This document shows positions 17,811 to 25,840 of a DNA stretch of 52,099 nt, piece by piece. Under the pieces are notes generated by a model. It was not told the DNA's origin, made no database searches, and was given only the letters and a program-made list of their open reading frames with translations. The translations under genes were made by a program, and so were the position numbers. Every line of letters starts with the position of its first letter. Positions within the stretch are counted from its first letter, which is position 1. This stretch comes from Nostoc sp. 'Peltigera membranacea cyanobiont' 210A (GTDB taxonomy: Bacteria; Cyanobacteriota; Cyanobacteriia; Cyanobacteriales; Nostocaceae), in NCBI RefSeq assembly GCF_002246015.1, contig NZ_NOLJ01000018.1, positions 9,316 to 61,414 on the forward strand, read 5' to 3'.

Positions 17811-18386
17811 TCACTTATTATTTATTTCAAAATTTACATTGTTTCTTGCTTCTGAATTAGCTTTGAACTGCAATTTTAATTTATATTTCATCCACGAAGC
17901 TATAATATTTGTCGGAAACATCTCTACGGCATTATTATATTCAGTGACAGCAGAATTATAAAATCTTCTAGCGGCGGAAAGTTGCTCTTCTACTTCATTC
18001 AAGGAATATTGTAATTTGATAAAATGTTCGTTTGTTTTTAATTCGGGATAGGCTTCAAATACTACTATGATTTTGGTTAAAATTCTCGAAATTTGATCTT
18101 CTGTAGCGACTCGGCTATTGTCACTTAAATCTTTTGAACTTGCTCTACTTCTGAGCCTGCTAATTTCTGTCAATATTTTTTGCTCAAACTGCATATACAT
18201 TTGAGCTAAGGTAACAAGTCTAGGTATCAAATCGCTTCTTTTTTGCAGAATGACATCAACGCTAGAAAACGCATTCTCAACTTGATTCTTTTTCTGAATT
18301 AAATTATTATATAGTGCAACAAAAACAATTAAGAATAAAAATATAAAACTAACTAGGGAAATAAACATTTTATTTATTAGATTCAT
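17811..18386 (-). CDS. lemA: LemA family protein
   Basis: A 191-residue LemA-type protein. One N-terminal TM helix (about 8-28) is followed by the family hallmark YNNLIQKKNQVENAFSSVDV and LQKRSDLIPRLV, then a long four-helix region ending in EYNNAVEMFPTNIIAS. It is anchored in the membrane with the helical bundle outside or in the cytosol; the role is unknown, though LemA is often encoded with DUF3137 or TPM proteins. It is first in a two-gene operon with the TPR-DUF3137 gene. Confidence 0.88.
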   Translation of the reverse strand: MNLINKMFISLVSFIFLFLIVFVALYNNLIQKKNQVENAFSSVDVILQKRSDLIPRLVTLAQMYMQFEQKILTEISRLRSRASSKDLSDNSRVATEDQISRILTKIIVVFEAYPELKTNEHFIKLQYSLNEVEEQLSAARRFYNSAVTEYNNAVEMFPTNIIASWMKYKLKLQFKANSEARNNVNFEINNK

Positions 18387-18562
18387 CCAATATTATTTAT
18401 AATTCAAATTAATAGTTTTTTAAAATAGTATTCTTTCGGAATAGATATGTAAAGCAGCTATAATTTGCTCAGTAAAAATAAGGTAATATATAATAATATT
18501 GCTTGATTTTTGAAGAAACTCTGTATATCTCAAGAGTCAAAAAATCAAAGGTAGTGTTACGG

Positions 18563-19135
18563 ATGAGTATAATTATTTGCCCTGGAATCCATGAACCAGA
18601 GTTAACTGAAAGCTTTAAAGTAGAGTTGTTAGATTTAGTTTCTCATGGCGCGATCGCACCTAATTACGCAAATATACTGGTTTATCCGGGTAAAGATGTT
18701 TTGGTTTTATCAGCATTGCACATTTTGGAGTTTTTGCGCGATCGCTTGACTGGCTCATTAAAATCACCAATCATATTCATTAGCTTTAGTGCTGGCGTAG
18801 TCGGGGCAATAGGGGCAGCGCATTTGTGGCAACTCTTGGGTGGTCGTGTCAAAGCGTTTATTGCTATAGATGGATGGGGAGTACCACTACAGGGAAATTT
18901 CCCTATTCATCGGATGAGTCATGATTATTTCACTCATTGGAGTTCATGTTTGCTAGGTTGTGGGCAAAATAACTTTTATGCAGAGCCAGCAGTGGATCAT
19001 TTGTCCATTTGGAAATCTCCCCAAACTGTACAAGGCTGTTGGGTAGATTCATCCATTGAGATTATTCCACCCAAAGGTCGTCTGACAGCAGCTGAGTTTT
19101 TGCTTATGCTGTTAAAACGCTATGAAGCAAATTAA
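18563..19135 (+). CDS. Conserved cyanobacterial alpha/beta-hydrolase-like protein
   Basis: A 190-residue protein from ATG 18563 (MSIIICPGIHEPELTESF). An upstream in-frame ATG at 18503 would add 20 residues that do not look conserved. The order of a CPGIHEP strand-loop, NILVYPGKD, and IIFISFSAGVVGAIGAA suggests an alpha/beta-hydrolase fold in which SFSAG replaces the GxSxG nucleophile elbow; a late His (PAVDHLSIW) could complete a triad. Substrate unknown. It ends in low-complexity spacer before the MFS gene at 19297. Confidence 0.6.
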   Translation: MSIIICPGIHEPELTESFKVELLDLVSHGAIAPNYANILVYPGKDVLVLSALHILEFLRDRLTGSLKSPIIFISFSAGVVGAIGAAHLWQLLGGRVKAFIAIDGWGVPLQGNFPIHRMSHDYFTHWSSCLLGCGQNNFYAEPAVDHLSIWKSPQTVQGCWVDSSIEIIPPKGRLTAAEFLLMLLKRYEAN

Positions 19136-19139
19136 TCCG

Positions 19140-19290
19140 GACAATGGTGTAAGTACACAGGAGTTAGGAGTGAGGAGTGATGAAGGGAAAAGGTTACAGG
19201 TGACAGGGGACAGTGAAGAAAAACTATACCCTATACCCTATCCCCTATGCCCAATGCCAATGCCCAATGCCCCATCTACCCAAAAAAAGT
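19140..19290. repeat. Low-complexity spacer of short direct repeats
   Basis: Imperfect tandem copies of GGAGTTAGGAGTGAGGAGT-like and CCCTATACCCTATCCCCTAT / GCCCAATGCC-like units. Such tracts are common between genes in Nostoc-type genomes. A frame across it (19122-19310) is not a gene. Confidence 0.6.
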
Positions 19291-19296
19291 ATCTAA

Positions 19297-20559
19297 ATGT
19301 TTCCAACTGAACCAGCTGCTGTTAATAACGGGTTTGGCGCACTGCTAAAAAACCGTGGTTTTATGCTTCTGTGGATTGGGCAACTGCTGTCCCAGTTAGC
19401 AGATAAGGTTTTCTTCGTTTTGCTGATTGCTCTGCTGGAGAACTACCCACCGCTTCCAGGGTTGGCACAAAACTCGATGTACTCAACCTTAATGCTGTCC
19501 TTTACAATCCCAGCAATTTTGTTCGGCTCTGCTGGTGGTATCTTTGTTGACCGTTTGCCAAAAAAGCTGATTATGGTCGGCTCAGATGTCGTGCGGGGAA
19601 TATTAACGCTGTGTCTTCCCTTGTTACCACGACACTTCCTGATTCTGTTAATCCTGACTTTTGCTATTTCTACGGTGACGCAGTTTTTTGCACCAGCTGA
19701 ACAAGCAGCTATTCCCTTGTTGGTAAAGCGAGAGAATTTGTTGGCAGCCAATGCGCTGTTTACCAGCACGATGATGGGAGCTTTAATTGTTGGTTTTGCC
19801 ATTGGAGAGCCAATTTTGAGTTTGGCGAAAAGCTGGATGGGAGAAGAATACGGTCAAGAGCTTGTGGTTGGTGGATTATATATATTATCGGCTGCGATCA
19901 TGCAGCTGATTAAGTTTAAAGAACCCAAACAACCGAGAGAACATCGGGCATCAAATAACCCTTGGGCTGAATTCACCGAAAGCCTCCGCTATCTCAAGAA
20001 AAACCCTTTGATCTTGAACGCTATGCTGCAACTGACAACCTTATATTGTGTGTTTGCAGCCTTAACAGTGCTGACGATTCGATTAGCTGAGGAGTTTGGT
20101 CTAAAAGAAAAACAGTTTGGTTTTTTCTTGGCAGCAGCAGGGGTAGGTATGGTCTTTGGTGCGGCAATTTTAGGTCATTGGGGTGATAAATTCCATCACA
20201 AGCCTCTACCTTTAATTGGATTTTTGATGATGGCACTAGTTTTAGGGGTGTTCACTTTTACGCACAACTTGTTGCTGGCGCTAGGACTTTGTGCATTTTT
20301 GGGTGTAGGTGCTTCCCTAATTGGTGTACCCATGCAAACTTTAATTCAACAGCAAACACCACCTACCATGCACGGTAAAGTATTTGGCTTTCAAAATCAT
20401 GCTGTGAACATCGCTCTGGCATTACCTCTGGCGATTACTGGGCCATTAACTGATGCTCTGGGCTTGCGATTTGTGCTGGTAGCAATGAGTATTGTTGTCG
20501 TGGTTGTTGGTGTTTGGGCTTGGAAAAATACCCGCAATGTCTTGCAAGACGTAATTTAA
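19297..20559 (+). CDS. MFS transporter (EntS-like MFS_3 group)
   Basis: A 420-residue, 12-TM major facilitator protein. Motif A is recognisable in GIFVDRLPKKLIMVGSDVVR (between helices 2 and 3), and the second-half equivalent is AAILGHWGDKF. The APAEQAAIPLLVKRENLLAA stretch is characteristic of the EntS/MFS_3 exporter group. It likely exports a small molecule or drug; the substrate is unknown. The ATG at 19297 lies inside the end of the low-complexity spacer. No linked siderophore or resistance genes are seen. Confidence 0.82.
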   Translation: MFPTEPAAVNNGFGALLKNRGFMLLWIGQLLSQLADKVFFVLLIALLENYPPLPGLAQNSMYSTLMLSFTIPAILFGSAGGIFVDRLPKKLIMVGSDVVRGILTLCLPLLPRHFLILLILTFAISTVTQFFAPAEQAAIPLLVKRENLLAANALFTSTMMGALIVGFAIGEPILSLAKSWMGEEYGQELVVGGLYILSAAIMQLIKFKEPKQPREHRASNNPWAEFTESLRYLKKNPLILNAMLQLTTLYCVFAALTVLTIRLAEEFGLKEKQFGFFLAAAGVGMVFGAAILGHWGDKFHHKPLPLIGFLMMALVLGVFTFTHNLLLALGLCAFLGVGASLIGVPMQTLIQQQTPPTMHGKVFGFQNHAVNIALALPLAITGPLTDALGLRFVLVAMSIVVVVVGVWAWKNTRNVLQDVI

Positions 20560-20692
20560 CTAATGTAAGCTAATAATCTAGCTTTATATCTAAATATAAA
20601 AATTAATAAGATTTTGATTGAAGTTTTCAATTAAAATGAAATCTTAACTACAGAATTCAGCATTAACTTTAGCTATAGTCTGAGGTTTGACC

Positions 20693-22585
20693 GTGCGATC
20701 GCTTTCCCCAATTAGTCTCCCACAAATCGAGAATCACAAACAGTCTCGTGCTTCTAGTCCGCCAGTCGTGCCCAAACGTGCATCTGGCGGTTTTGCTCTG
20801 CTTGACAGCCTTCATCGCCACGGCGTTGATTATATTTTTGGTTATCCTGGTGGGGCAATTCTCCCAATTTACGACGATCTGTATAAGGTGCAAGAAGCAA
20901 CTGGTGGTATGAAGCACATTCTCGTGAGACACGAGCAAGGTGCAGCCCACGCTGCTGATGGTTACGCCCGTGCCACAGGGAAAGTAGGAGTATGCTTTGG
21001 CACTTCTGGCCCAGGAGCAACTAACTTAGTGACAGGCATCGCCACAGCGTACATGGATTCGATCCCGATGGTTGTGGTTACGGGACAAGTAGCACGTCCA
21101 TCGATTGGTACAGATGCGTTTCAGGAAACTGATATTTACGGAATTACCCTACCAATCGTCAAGCACTCCTATGTAGTGCGTGACCCCAAAGATATGGCGC
21201 GAATTGTCGCCGAAGCCTTCCACATCGCTAGCACTGGGCGTCCAGGGCCAGTTTTGATTGATGTCCCCAAGGATGTCGCTTTAGAAGAATTTGACTATGT
21301 ACCTGTGAAACCAGGTTCAGTGAAATTACGCGGTTATCGTCCCACAGTAAAGGGAAATCCCCGGCAGATTAATGCCGCCATCCAGTTGATTACTGAAAGT
21401 CGCCGTCCGCTATTGTATGTCGGTGGTGGTGCGATCGCAGCTGGTGCCCATGAAGAAATCAAACAACTAGCTGAATTATTCGATATCCCTGTCACCACAA
21501 CCTTAATGGGGATCGGTGCCTTTGACGAACATCATCCCCTCGCTTTGGGAATGTTGGGGATGCACGGCACTGCTTACGCTAACTTTGCTGTTAGTGATTG
21601 TGACTTGCTGATTTGCGTCGGCGCTAGATTTGACGATCGCGTTACAGGCAAGTTAGACGAATTCGCTTCCCGCGCCAAAGTAATTCACATCGACATCGAT
21701 CCCGCAGAAGTCGGCAAAAACCGCATTCCCGAAGTGCCCATCGTCGGCGATGTCAGGAATGTGTTAGTAGACTTGTTGCGTCGCTGTAAAGAAACAGGCG
21801 TTAAGGCTACACCAAATCAAAACCAAGAGTGGTTAAATCTAGTCAACCGTTGGCGCGAAGAGTATCCTCTAATCGTGCCGCATCATCCCGACAGCATTTC
21901 ACCCCAAGAAGTAATTGTAGAAGTCAATAGCCAAGCACCCAACGCTTTCTACACCACAGATGTCGGACAACATCAAATGTGGGCAGCACAATTCTTGAAG
22001 AACGGCCCAAGGCGCTGGATTTCTAGCGCTGGTTTGGGAACGATGGGTTTTGGCTTACCTGCGGCAATGGGCGCGAAAGTGGCGTTTCCTGATGAAGAAG
22101 TCATCTGTATCAGCGGTGATGCTAGTTTCCAAATGTGTTTACAGGAACTAGGAACCATTGCACAGTATGGAATAAATGTCAAGACAATAATTATCAACAA
22201 CGGTTGGCAAGGGATGGTGCGCCAGTGGCAGCAAGCCTTCTATGGTGAGCGTTACTCGTGCTCCGACATGGAAGTAGGGATGCCAGATGTAGAGTTATTG
22301 GGACAAGCTTATGGGATTAAGGGCATGATAATCAGCGATCGCAGTCAATTAAAAGATGCGATCGCCGAAATGCTAGCACACAATGGCCCAGTAATCTTAA
22401 ATGTCCACGTCACCAGAGACGAAAACTGCTATCCAATGGTAGCCCCTGGTAAAAGCAACGCTCAAATGGTCGGCTTACAGAAGCAACCGCCGAAAGCAGC
22501 ATCCGAGCCAGTGTATTGTAGCAACTGCAATGCCAAAAATGCTCCTACCCACAACTTCTGTGCTGAGTGTGGGACGAAACTGTAA
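20693..22585 (+). CDS. ilvB: Acetolactate synthase large subunit with C-terminal zinc ribbon
   Basis: Catalytic subunit of acetohydroxyacid synthase, first common step of valine, leucine and isoleucine synthesis. RHEQGAAHAADGYARATG carries the ThDP-activating Glu, TSGPGATNLVTGIA follows, and the ThDP/Mg site is GDASFQMCLQEL with IIINNGWQGM. The core is about 590 residues, normal for the family. The last 22 residues are extra: a C-x2-C-x10-C-x2-C zinc ribbon. I prefer GTG 20693 because GAGG lies 7 nt upstream; a TTG at 20687 would sit almost on that site. The GTG is embedded in a HIP1 octamer. The small subunit gene (ilvH) is not adjacent. Confidence 0.93.
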   Translation: MRSLSPISLPQIENHKQSRASSPPVVPKRASGGFALLDSLHRHGVDYIFGYPGGAILPIYDDLYKVQEATGGMKHILVRHEQGAAHAADGYARATGKVGVCFGTSGPGATNLVTGIATAYMDSIPMVVVTGQVARPSIGTDAFQETDIYGITLPIVKHSYVVRDPKDMARIVAEAFHIASTGRPGPVLIDVPKDVALEEFDYVPVKPGSVKLRGYRPTVKGNPRQINAAIQLITESRRPLLYVGGGAIAAGAHEEIKQLAELFDIPVTTTLMGIGAFDEHHPLALGMLGMHGTAYANFAVSDCDLLICVGARFDDRVTGKLDEFASRAKVIHIDIDPAEVGKNRIPEVPIVGDVRNVLVDLLRRCKETGVKATPNQNQEWLNLVNRWREEYPLIVPHHPDSISPQEVIVEVNSQAPNAFYTTDVGQHQMWAAQFLKNGPRRWISSAGLGTMGFGLPAAMGAKVAFPDEEVICISGDASFQMCLQELGTIAQYGINVKTIIINNGWQGMVRQWQQAFYGERYSCSDMEVGMPDVELLGQAYGIKGMIISDRSQLKDAIAEMLAHNGPVILNVHVTRDENCYPMVAPGKSNAQMVGLQKQPPKAASEPVYCSNCNAKNAPTHNFCAECGTKL

Positions 22586-22698
22586 CGCTTTTTGATAATT
22601 CAAGACCAGAGAAGAGATAGTGGGGGCAAGGAGAAGGGGAGAAAGATGCAGGAATATCCCCCTACTTCCTGCCCCCTTTCCTCTTGCGTAGGTGTCGC

Positions 22699-22836
22699 TT
22701 AATCTTCCAGATTAGGTTGAGGTAAAAAGATATTTCCTAAGTAATTTACTAAATCGCTTTGACTGTTGAAATCTAACAGCGCCTCAGCTAACTCTTCTAG
22801 TTGAGTAATCGATTTACATAAATCAAAAAATCTCAT
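22699..22836 (-). CDS. Small DUF4351-like ORF, probable gene remnant
   Basis: A 45-codon frame from ATG 22836 to TAA 22699. Its centre (QLEELAEALLDFNSQSDLVNYL) strongly resembles the C-terminal DUF4351 domain that ends many cyanobacterial Rpn/PD-(D/E)XK transposase-like proteins. The nuclease domain is absent upstream. It is either a decayed tail that now starts at an internal ATG or a free-standing mini-protein. No ribosome site is seen. Confidence 0.5.
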   Translation of the reverse strand: MRFFDLCKSITQLEELAEALLDFNSQSDLVNYLGNIFLPQPNLED

Positions 22837-22944
22837 TTTAATTAATTGTTATCTGTCTTATCTAAATAGGAATGGGTTGTAGTTTAAGGATGTCTACAGC
22901 TAAACTCATATCGAGCAAACCTAAATCATCTGTGGGTTTATATT

Positions 22945-23083
22945 CCAATACGCTTGGGTTAAGAAGAATAGTCGGTTGGGTTGAGCAACAGCGTTATACA
23001 ACAAAGCCTTGATAATGTTGGGTTTCATTTCTCAACCCAACCTACGCCAGTTTTAGTTTTTAGCCTTAACCCAAGCGTATTGG
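22945..23083. mobile_element. 139-bp MITE with 19-bp TIRs and 8-bp target duplication
   Basis: Terminal inverted repeats CCAATACGCTTGGGTTAAG (22945-22963) and its exact complement (23065-23083) are flanked by identical 8-bp direct repeats TTTATATT at 22937-22944 and 23084-23091. A second, inner inverted pair (GTTGGGTTGAG / CTCAACCCAAC) lies inside. There is no coding capacity. Perfect TIRs and perfect target duplication point to recent insertion by a transposase acting in trans; the 8-bp duplication narrows the candidate IS families. Confidence 0.88.
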
Positions 23084-23164
23084 TTTATATTCTCAATATT
23101 TACTTAATACAGCACTTTGCAAGTAAATGAAGTACAACCTTCCATTGCTTGGGGCTACAGTAAA

Positions 23165-23243
23165 TTATCCCCCTTAATCCCCCCGATATATTGGGGGGAA
23201 ACAGCAAATCTAGTTCCCTCCCCAATATATCGGGGAGGGTAAT
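23165..23243. repeat. Dispersed double-hairpin element, copy 2 (core only)
   Basis: Contains the element core: ATCCCCCTTAATCCCCCC, a C6-GATATATT-G6 hairpin, GGGGAAACAG, AATCTAGTTCCCTCCCC, and a CCTCCCC...GGGGAGG hairpin. The terminal TGTATACACAAGT-type repeats seen in the 35-kb copy are lacking. Confidence 0.65.
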
Positions 23244-23583
23244 TTTGTACCTCACCAACTCGCAATCTGCTGTATAGTCAAACTTAGTGTACATTGCTGA
23301 AATATACACGCATTTATTAACGAAAACTACTTTATCAAACTTAGGCTTTATTAAAAGTTCATGTACTTCTTGCTTTAATTAGTTAAATATGCGAGTTAGA
23401 GTTAATTTTATATAAATCATTTTTGTCAAAAAGTTCAGTAACATTCCTCTTTTATTAACAAGTTAAATATTACTAGAATATTAATGGTTGTGCTGGCTTA
23501 GTTGATTAAAAAAACGTCAATTATTCCAGGTGTATCTATTTCTAACTATCTTTCAGGCAGATTTAGTAGTCTTAAAATAACCG

Positions 23584-23610
23584 CTCTCTTTATTTTACAA
23601 AAGAGAGTTT
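23584..23610 (+). terminator. Hairpin CTCTCTT / AAGAGAG
   Basis: CTCTCTT (23584-23590) pairs with AAGAGAG (23601-23607), followed by TTT. It is isolated in a long spacer, so its transcript is unclear. Confidence 0.35.
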
Positions 23611-23821
23611 AGCTTCCCCTTGATTGAGGGAGGTTAGATTGTTGTTAGCTAATTAATGTACTAAGCATTAATAGTCTATTCATTTAGAAATCGCTGTGTT
23701 CAAGTTTTATTGGGCAACAGCGTCATGATTTCTATTGGAAAATTGCAGTTTTATTTCTAACTGAGAACAAACACAACTTTTTTAAGCTTTGAATATTTAT
23801 CAACCCATTTTACCAATCTCC

Positions 23822-24136
23822 ATGCAACAATATATTTCTCATTTGCTCATACTGGTATTAGGAACAAGTTCAACTTGCCTCATTACTCCATGTCAAGCTC
23901 AAACTCCGGTAAAAACCAACAGTCAAAATCCTGAGAATGTTACTTCCATATCTTCAAGTTCACCTTCGGCTGCAAAATTAAGTGATTTTGCCAATTCTAC
24001 TAATAGCAAACCACCTCTCCTTTCTGAAGCAGCTAATAACTCTTCTGCTACTAATGCCAATATAACAGCAAATAAACCTCGTCCACGGGTTCCTATATTC
24101 AGCAGAATTTTTCCCACACCTTCGATGCAGCAATAA
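23822..24136 (+). CDS. Small exported Ser/Asn-rich protein
   Basis: A 104-residue protein from ATG 23822. MQQYISHLLILVLGTSSTCL forms a signal peptide that would be cut after a CQAQ-like site near residue 27. The mature part is Ser, Asn and Ala rich and disordered, ending RPRVPIFSRIFPTPSMQQ. An upstream in-frame TTG (23789) is less likely. No family is recognised. A strong hairpin at 24228-24269 follows and may terminate it. Confidence 0.5.
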   Translation: MQQYISHLLILVLGTSSTCLITPCQAQTPVKTNSQNPENVTSISSSSPSAAKLSDFANSTNSKPPLLSEAANNSSATNANITANKPRPRVPIFSRIFPTPSMQQ

Positions 24137-24193
24137 TTAGCAGCTAAACATTTAGTTTATTTGCTTGGGTTGATAAAATTTTGCATTCATACG

Positions 24194-24212
24194 TTATGTA
24201 CAATGTACATAA
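24194..24212. promoter_or_regulatory. Perfect 9-1-9 palindrome, operator-like
   Basis: TTATGTACAATGTACATAA is a perfect inverted repeat around one central base. It is AT-rich with no T tail, so it looks more like a dimeric-regulator site than a terminator. It lies 58 bp after one gene and 249 bp beyond the 3' end of egtD, without an obvious promoter to control. Confidence 0.3.
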
Positions 24213-24227
24213 TCTAGTGAAAATGCT

Positions 24228-24269
24228 ACCCCAGCAAGAGGGATTCTAATTGTTCTCTCTTGTTGGGGT
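24228..24269 (+). terminator. Stable hairpin after small exported protein
   Basis: ACCCCAGCAAGAG (24228-24240) pairs with CTCTTGTTGGGGT (24257-24269) with a single G-U. This long GC-containing stem likely stops rightward transcription from the 23822 gene or leftward transcription from egtD. T runs are short. Confidence 0.55.
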
Positions 24270-24460
24270 GGGACGAATATCATCTGGGTAGGCAAATTTT
24301 GCATTTGTGCAAGAAGTCTAATATACTTTGACCTCTCTCCTTTTAGAAGAGAGGCTTTGAGTGTTACTCCCTAACGTTTGTAGACAAGGGCTGTTTTTGT
24401 TAGGTATATATTGGACTCAACTGAGAACCACTATATATATGAGGCGTACTCTGATTTGCT

Positions 24461-25495
24461 TTATGCTTGCAGCTGACAGAGCAGTAAACCAAACCATTGA
24501 TTTGGATCTGTCCACACATGAAGAGGTAATAAACCTTGTGCGTTTAGTTGCTGTTTAATGGTATTAAGATCGAATTTGCGGGAAATTTCGGTGAGGATAG
24601 TCTCACCTAGTGCAAAATTAACCTTAAGATTAAGAGCGCGTAATTCTACAATTTGCGATCGCAAGCTGCGTAAATGCATTTCTATTTGATGCTCGCTTTC
24701 ATTGTAAAATGCCCGGTGTTCAAACTGGGTGGTGTCAAAGTTACCCTCAAATCGCTGATTTAAATGTTCCAGCATATTGAGGTTAAATGCAGCTGTCACT
24801 CCCTGGCTGTCGTTATAAGCTGGTTCCAAAATCTGTTTTGGCTTTCGTAAATCTATCCCCAATAAAAAATACTCACCTACTTGTAGAGCATTGGTAATTT
24901 GAGAGAAGAACACATCACACTCATCAGGGGTAAGATTACCTAAGCTGCTACCAATAAAACAAATCATCCGACTGGGTAATTGCGTCGGTAGGAGTTTTGC
25001 AAGGGCTAATTCATAGGTTCCCGCTAGTGCATAAACTTGGAGTAAGGGATAATCTTCTAATAACTGCTTGGCACTACTTTCCAACATACCTGCACATACA
25101 TCAATTGGCAGGTAGTGCAGAGGATAGCCTAGTTGCTGGTAGGCATCTAGTAAAATGCGGGTTTTACTAGAACTACCACTGCCAAGTTCTACCAATTCAC
25201 AAACGCCAGTTATCTTAGCAATTTCACCAGCATACTGCTGTAAAATCGTTGTTTCTGTACGTGTAAGATAATATTCTGGTAAATCACAGATTTGCTCAAA
25301 CAGATCGGAACCACGGTCATCATAAAAGTAACAAGGGGGTAGAGATTTAGGTGTGTGAGTTAATCCCTTCACTACATCACTCCCAGCACTAGGTGCAACT
25401 ATTTGAGTTGCTCCTATCAAACGCTCTATCTGCAAGCGTTTTTCAACACTCCTTTGAGAAGTAACCTTGCTATTAACAGTTTTAGATATCGACAT
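24461..25495 (-). CDS. egtD: L-histidine N-alpha-methyltransferase, ergothioneine pathway
   Basis: A 344-residue SAM-dependent enzyme that trimethylates histidine to hercynine, the first step of ergothioneine synthesis. Family marks are PCYFYDDRGSDLFEQICDLP (substrate/N-terminal motif), YYLTRTETTIL, the SAM loop LVELGSGSSSKTRILL, and ICFIGSSLGNLTPDEC. Length is typical. GGAGG lies 5 nt before the ATG, the strongest ribosome site in the area. It is the third and only intact gene of a leftward egtC-egtB-egtD order; the 164-bp gap to the egtB stub probably marks a deletion. It may now have its own promoter there. Confidence 0.92.
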   Translation of the reverse strand: MSISKTVNSKVTSQRSVEKRLQIERLIGATQIVAPSAGSDVVKGLTHTPKSLPPCYFYDDRGSDLFEQICDLPEYYLTRTETTILQQYAGEIAKITGVCELVELGSGSSSKTRILLDAYQQLGYPLHYLPIDVCAGMLESSAKQLLEDYPLLQVYALAGTYELALAKLLPTQLPSRMICFIGSSLGNLTPDECDVFFSQITNALQVGEYFLLGIDLRKPKQILEPAYNDSQGVTAAFNLNMLEHLNQRFEGNFDTTQFEHRAFYNESEHQIEMHLRSLRSQIVELRALNLKVNFALGETILTEISRKFDLNTIKQQLNAQGLLPLHVWTDPNQWFGLLLCQLQA

Positions 25496-25659
25496 GAAAC
25501 CTCCGTTTACTTGGCGTAATAGGTTACTTTGATAGCAGACCTCTACCCCAATCAGTGAAACACATAGCCATAGTTAATAAAATCATGCTTGAGCAATATA
25601 GCTCAAGCTTTAAAGCTATTTTTCAGCATTTTCCCATTAAAATAGTAGCAAGTAAGTGC

Positions 25660-25839
25660 CTAAGTGCTATGTTCTAGCAGCGATAAAGATTCGATATAGG
25701 CAATATGCCCCAAGTAACAGCCAACAGCAGATCGAGTCAGAATGAGATTGACTAGAGAATGTGGCTTCGTCATATCCTGGAATAGTGCAAAAGTTTTCCA
25801 GCGACATTTATCGAAGGCTTGAGAAATAGCCTCTTTCAC
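25660..25839 (-). pseudogene. egtB: egtB N-terminal stub (ergothioneine sulfoxide synthase)
   Basis: From GTG 25839, 2 bases after the egtC stop, 59 codons read VKEAISQAFDKCRWKTFALF, then VGCYLGHIAYIESLSLLEHS, stopping at 25660. This matches the start of EgtB-type DinB domains, whose SPVGWHLGHIAYTE-like helix carries an iron-ligand His. The rest of the DinB domain and the whole FGE-sulfatase domain (over 350 residues) are absent. The stub has drifted (GWH changed to GCY), so the gene is dead. The operon order supports descent from a complete egtC-egtB-egtD cluster. Confidence 0.65.
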
Positions 25840-25840
25840 A

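Larger units (their letters stand above)
22586..23788. other. Long repeat-rich intergenic region
   Basis: About 1.2 kb with no full-size gene. In order: a GGGGAGAAAG/CCCCCTACTTCC low-complexity tract (22620-22685), a 45-codon DUF4351-like ORF (22699-22836, minus), a MITE (22945-23083), a hairpin element (23165-23243) and a hairpin at 23584-23610. The rest is AT-rich without a signal I can name. Confidence 0.6.
24137..24460. other. Intergenic region with three palindromes
   Basis: Holds a perfect 19-bp palindrome (24194-24212), a long hairpin (24228-24269) and a short one, CCTCTCT / AGAGAGG, at 24332-24354. No gene is supported. The leftward egtD gene ends at 24461. Confidence 0.55.

Noticed and set aside
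24361..24558. 65-codon plus-strand frame overlapping the 3' end of egtD
   Set aside because: Overlaps a well-supported gene on the other strand and shows no domain or ribosome site.
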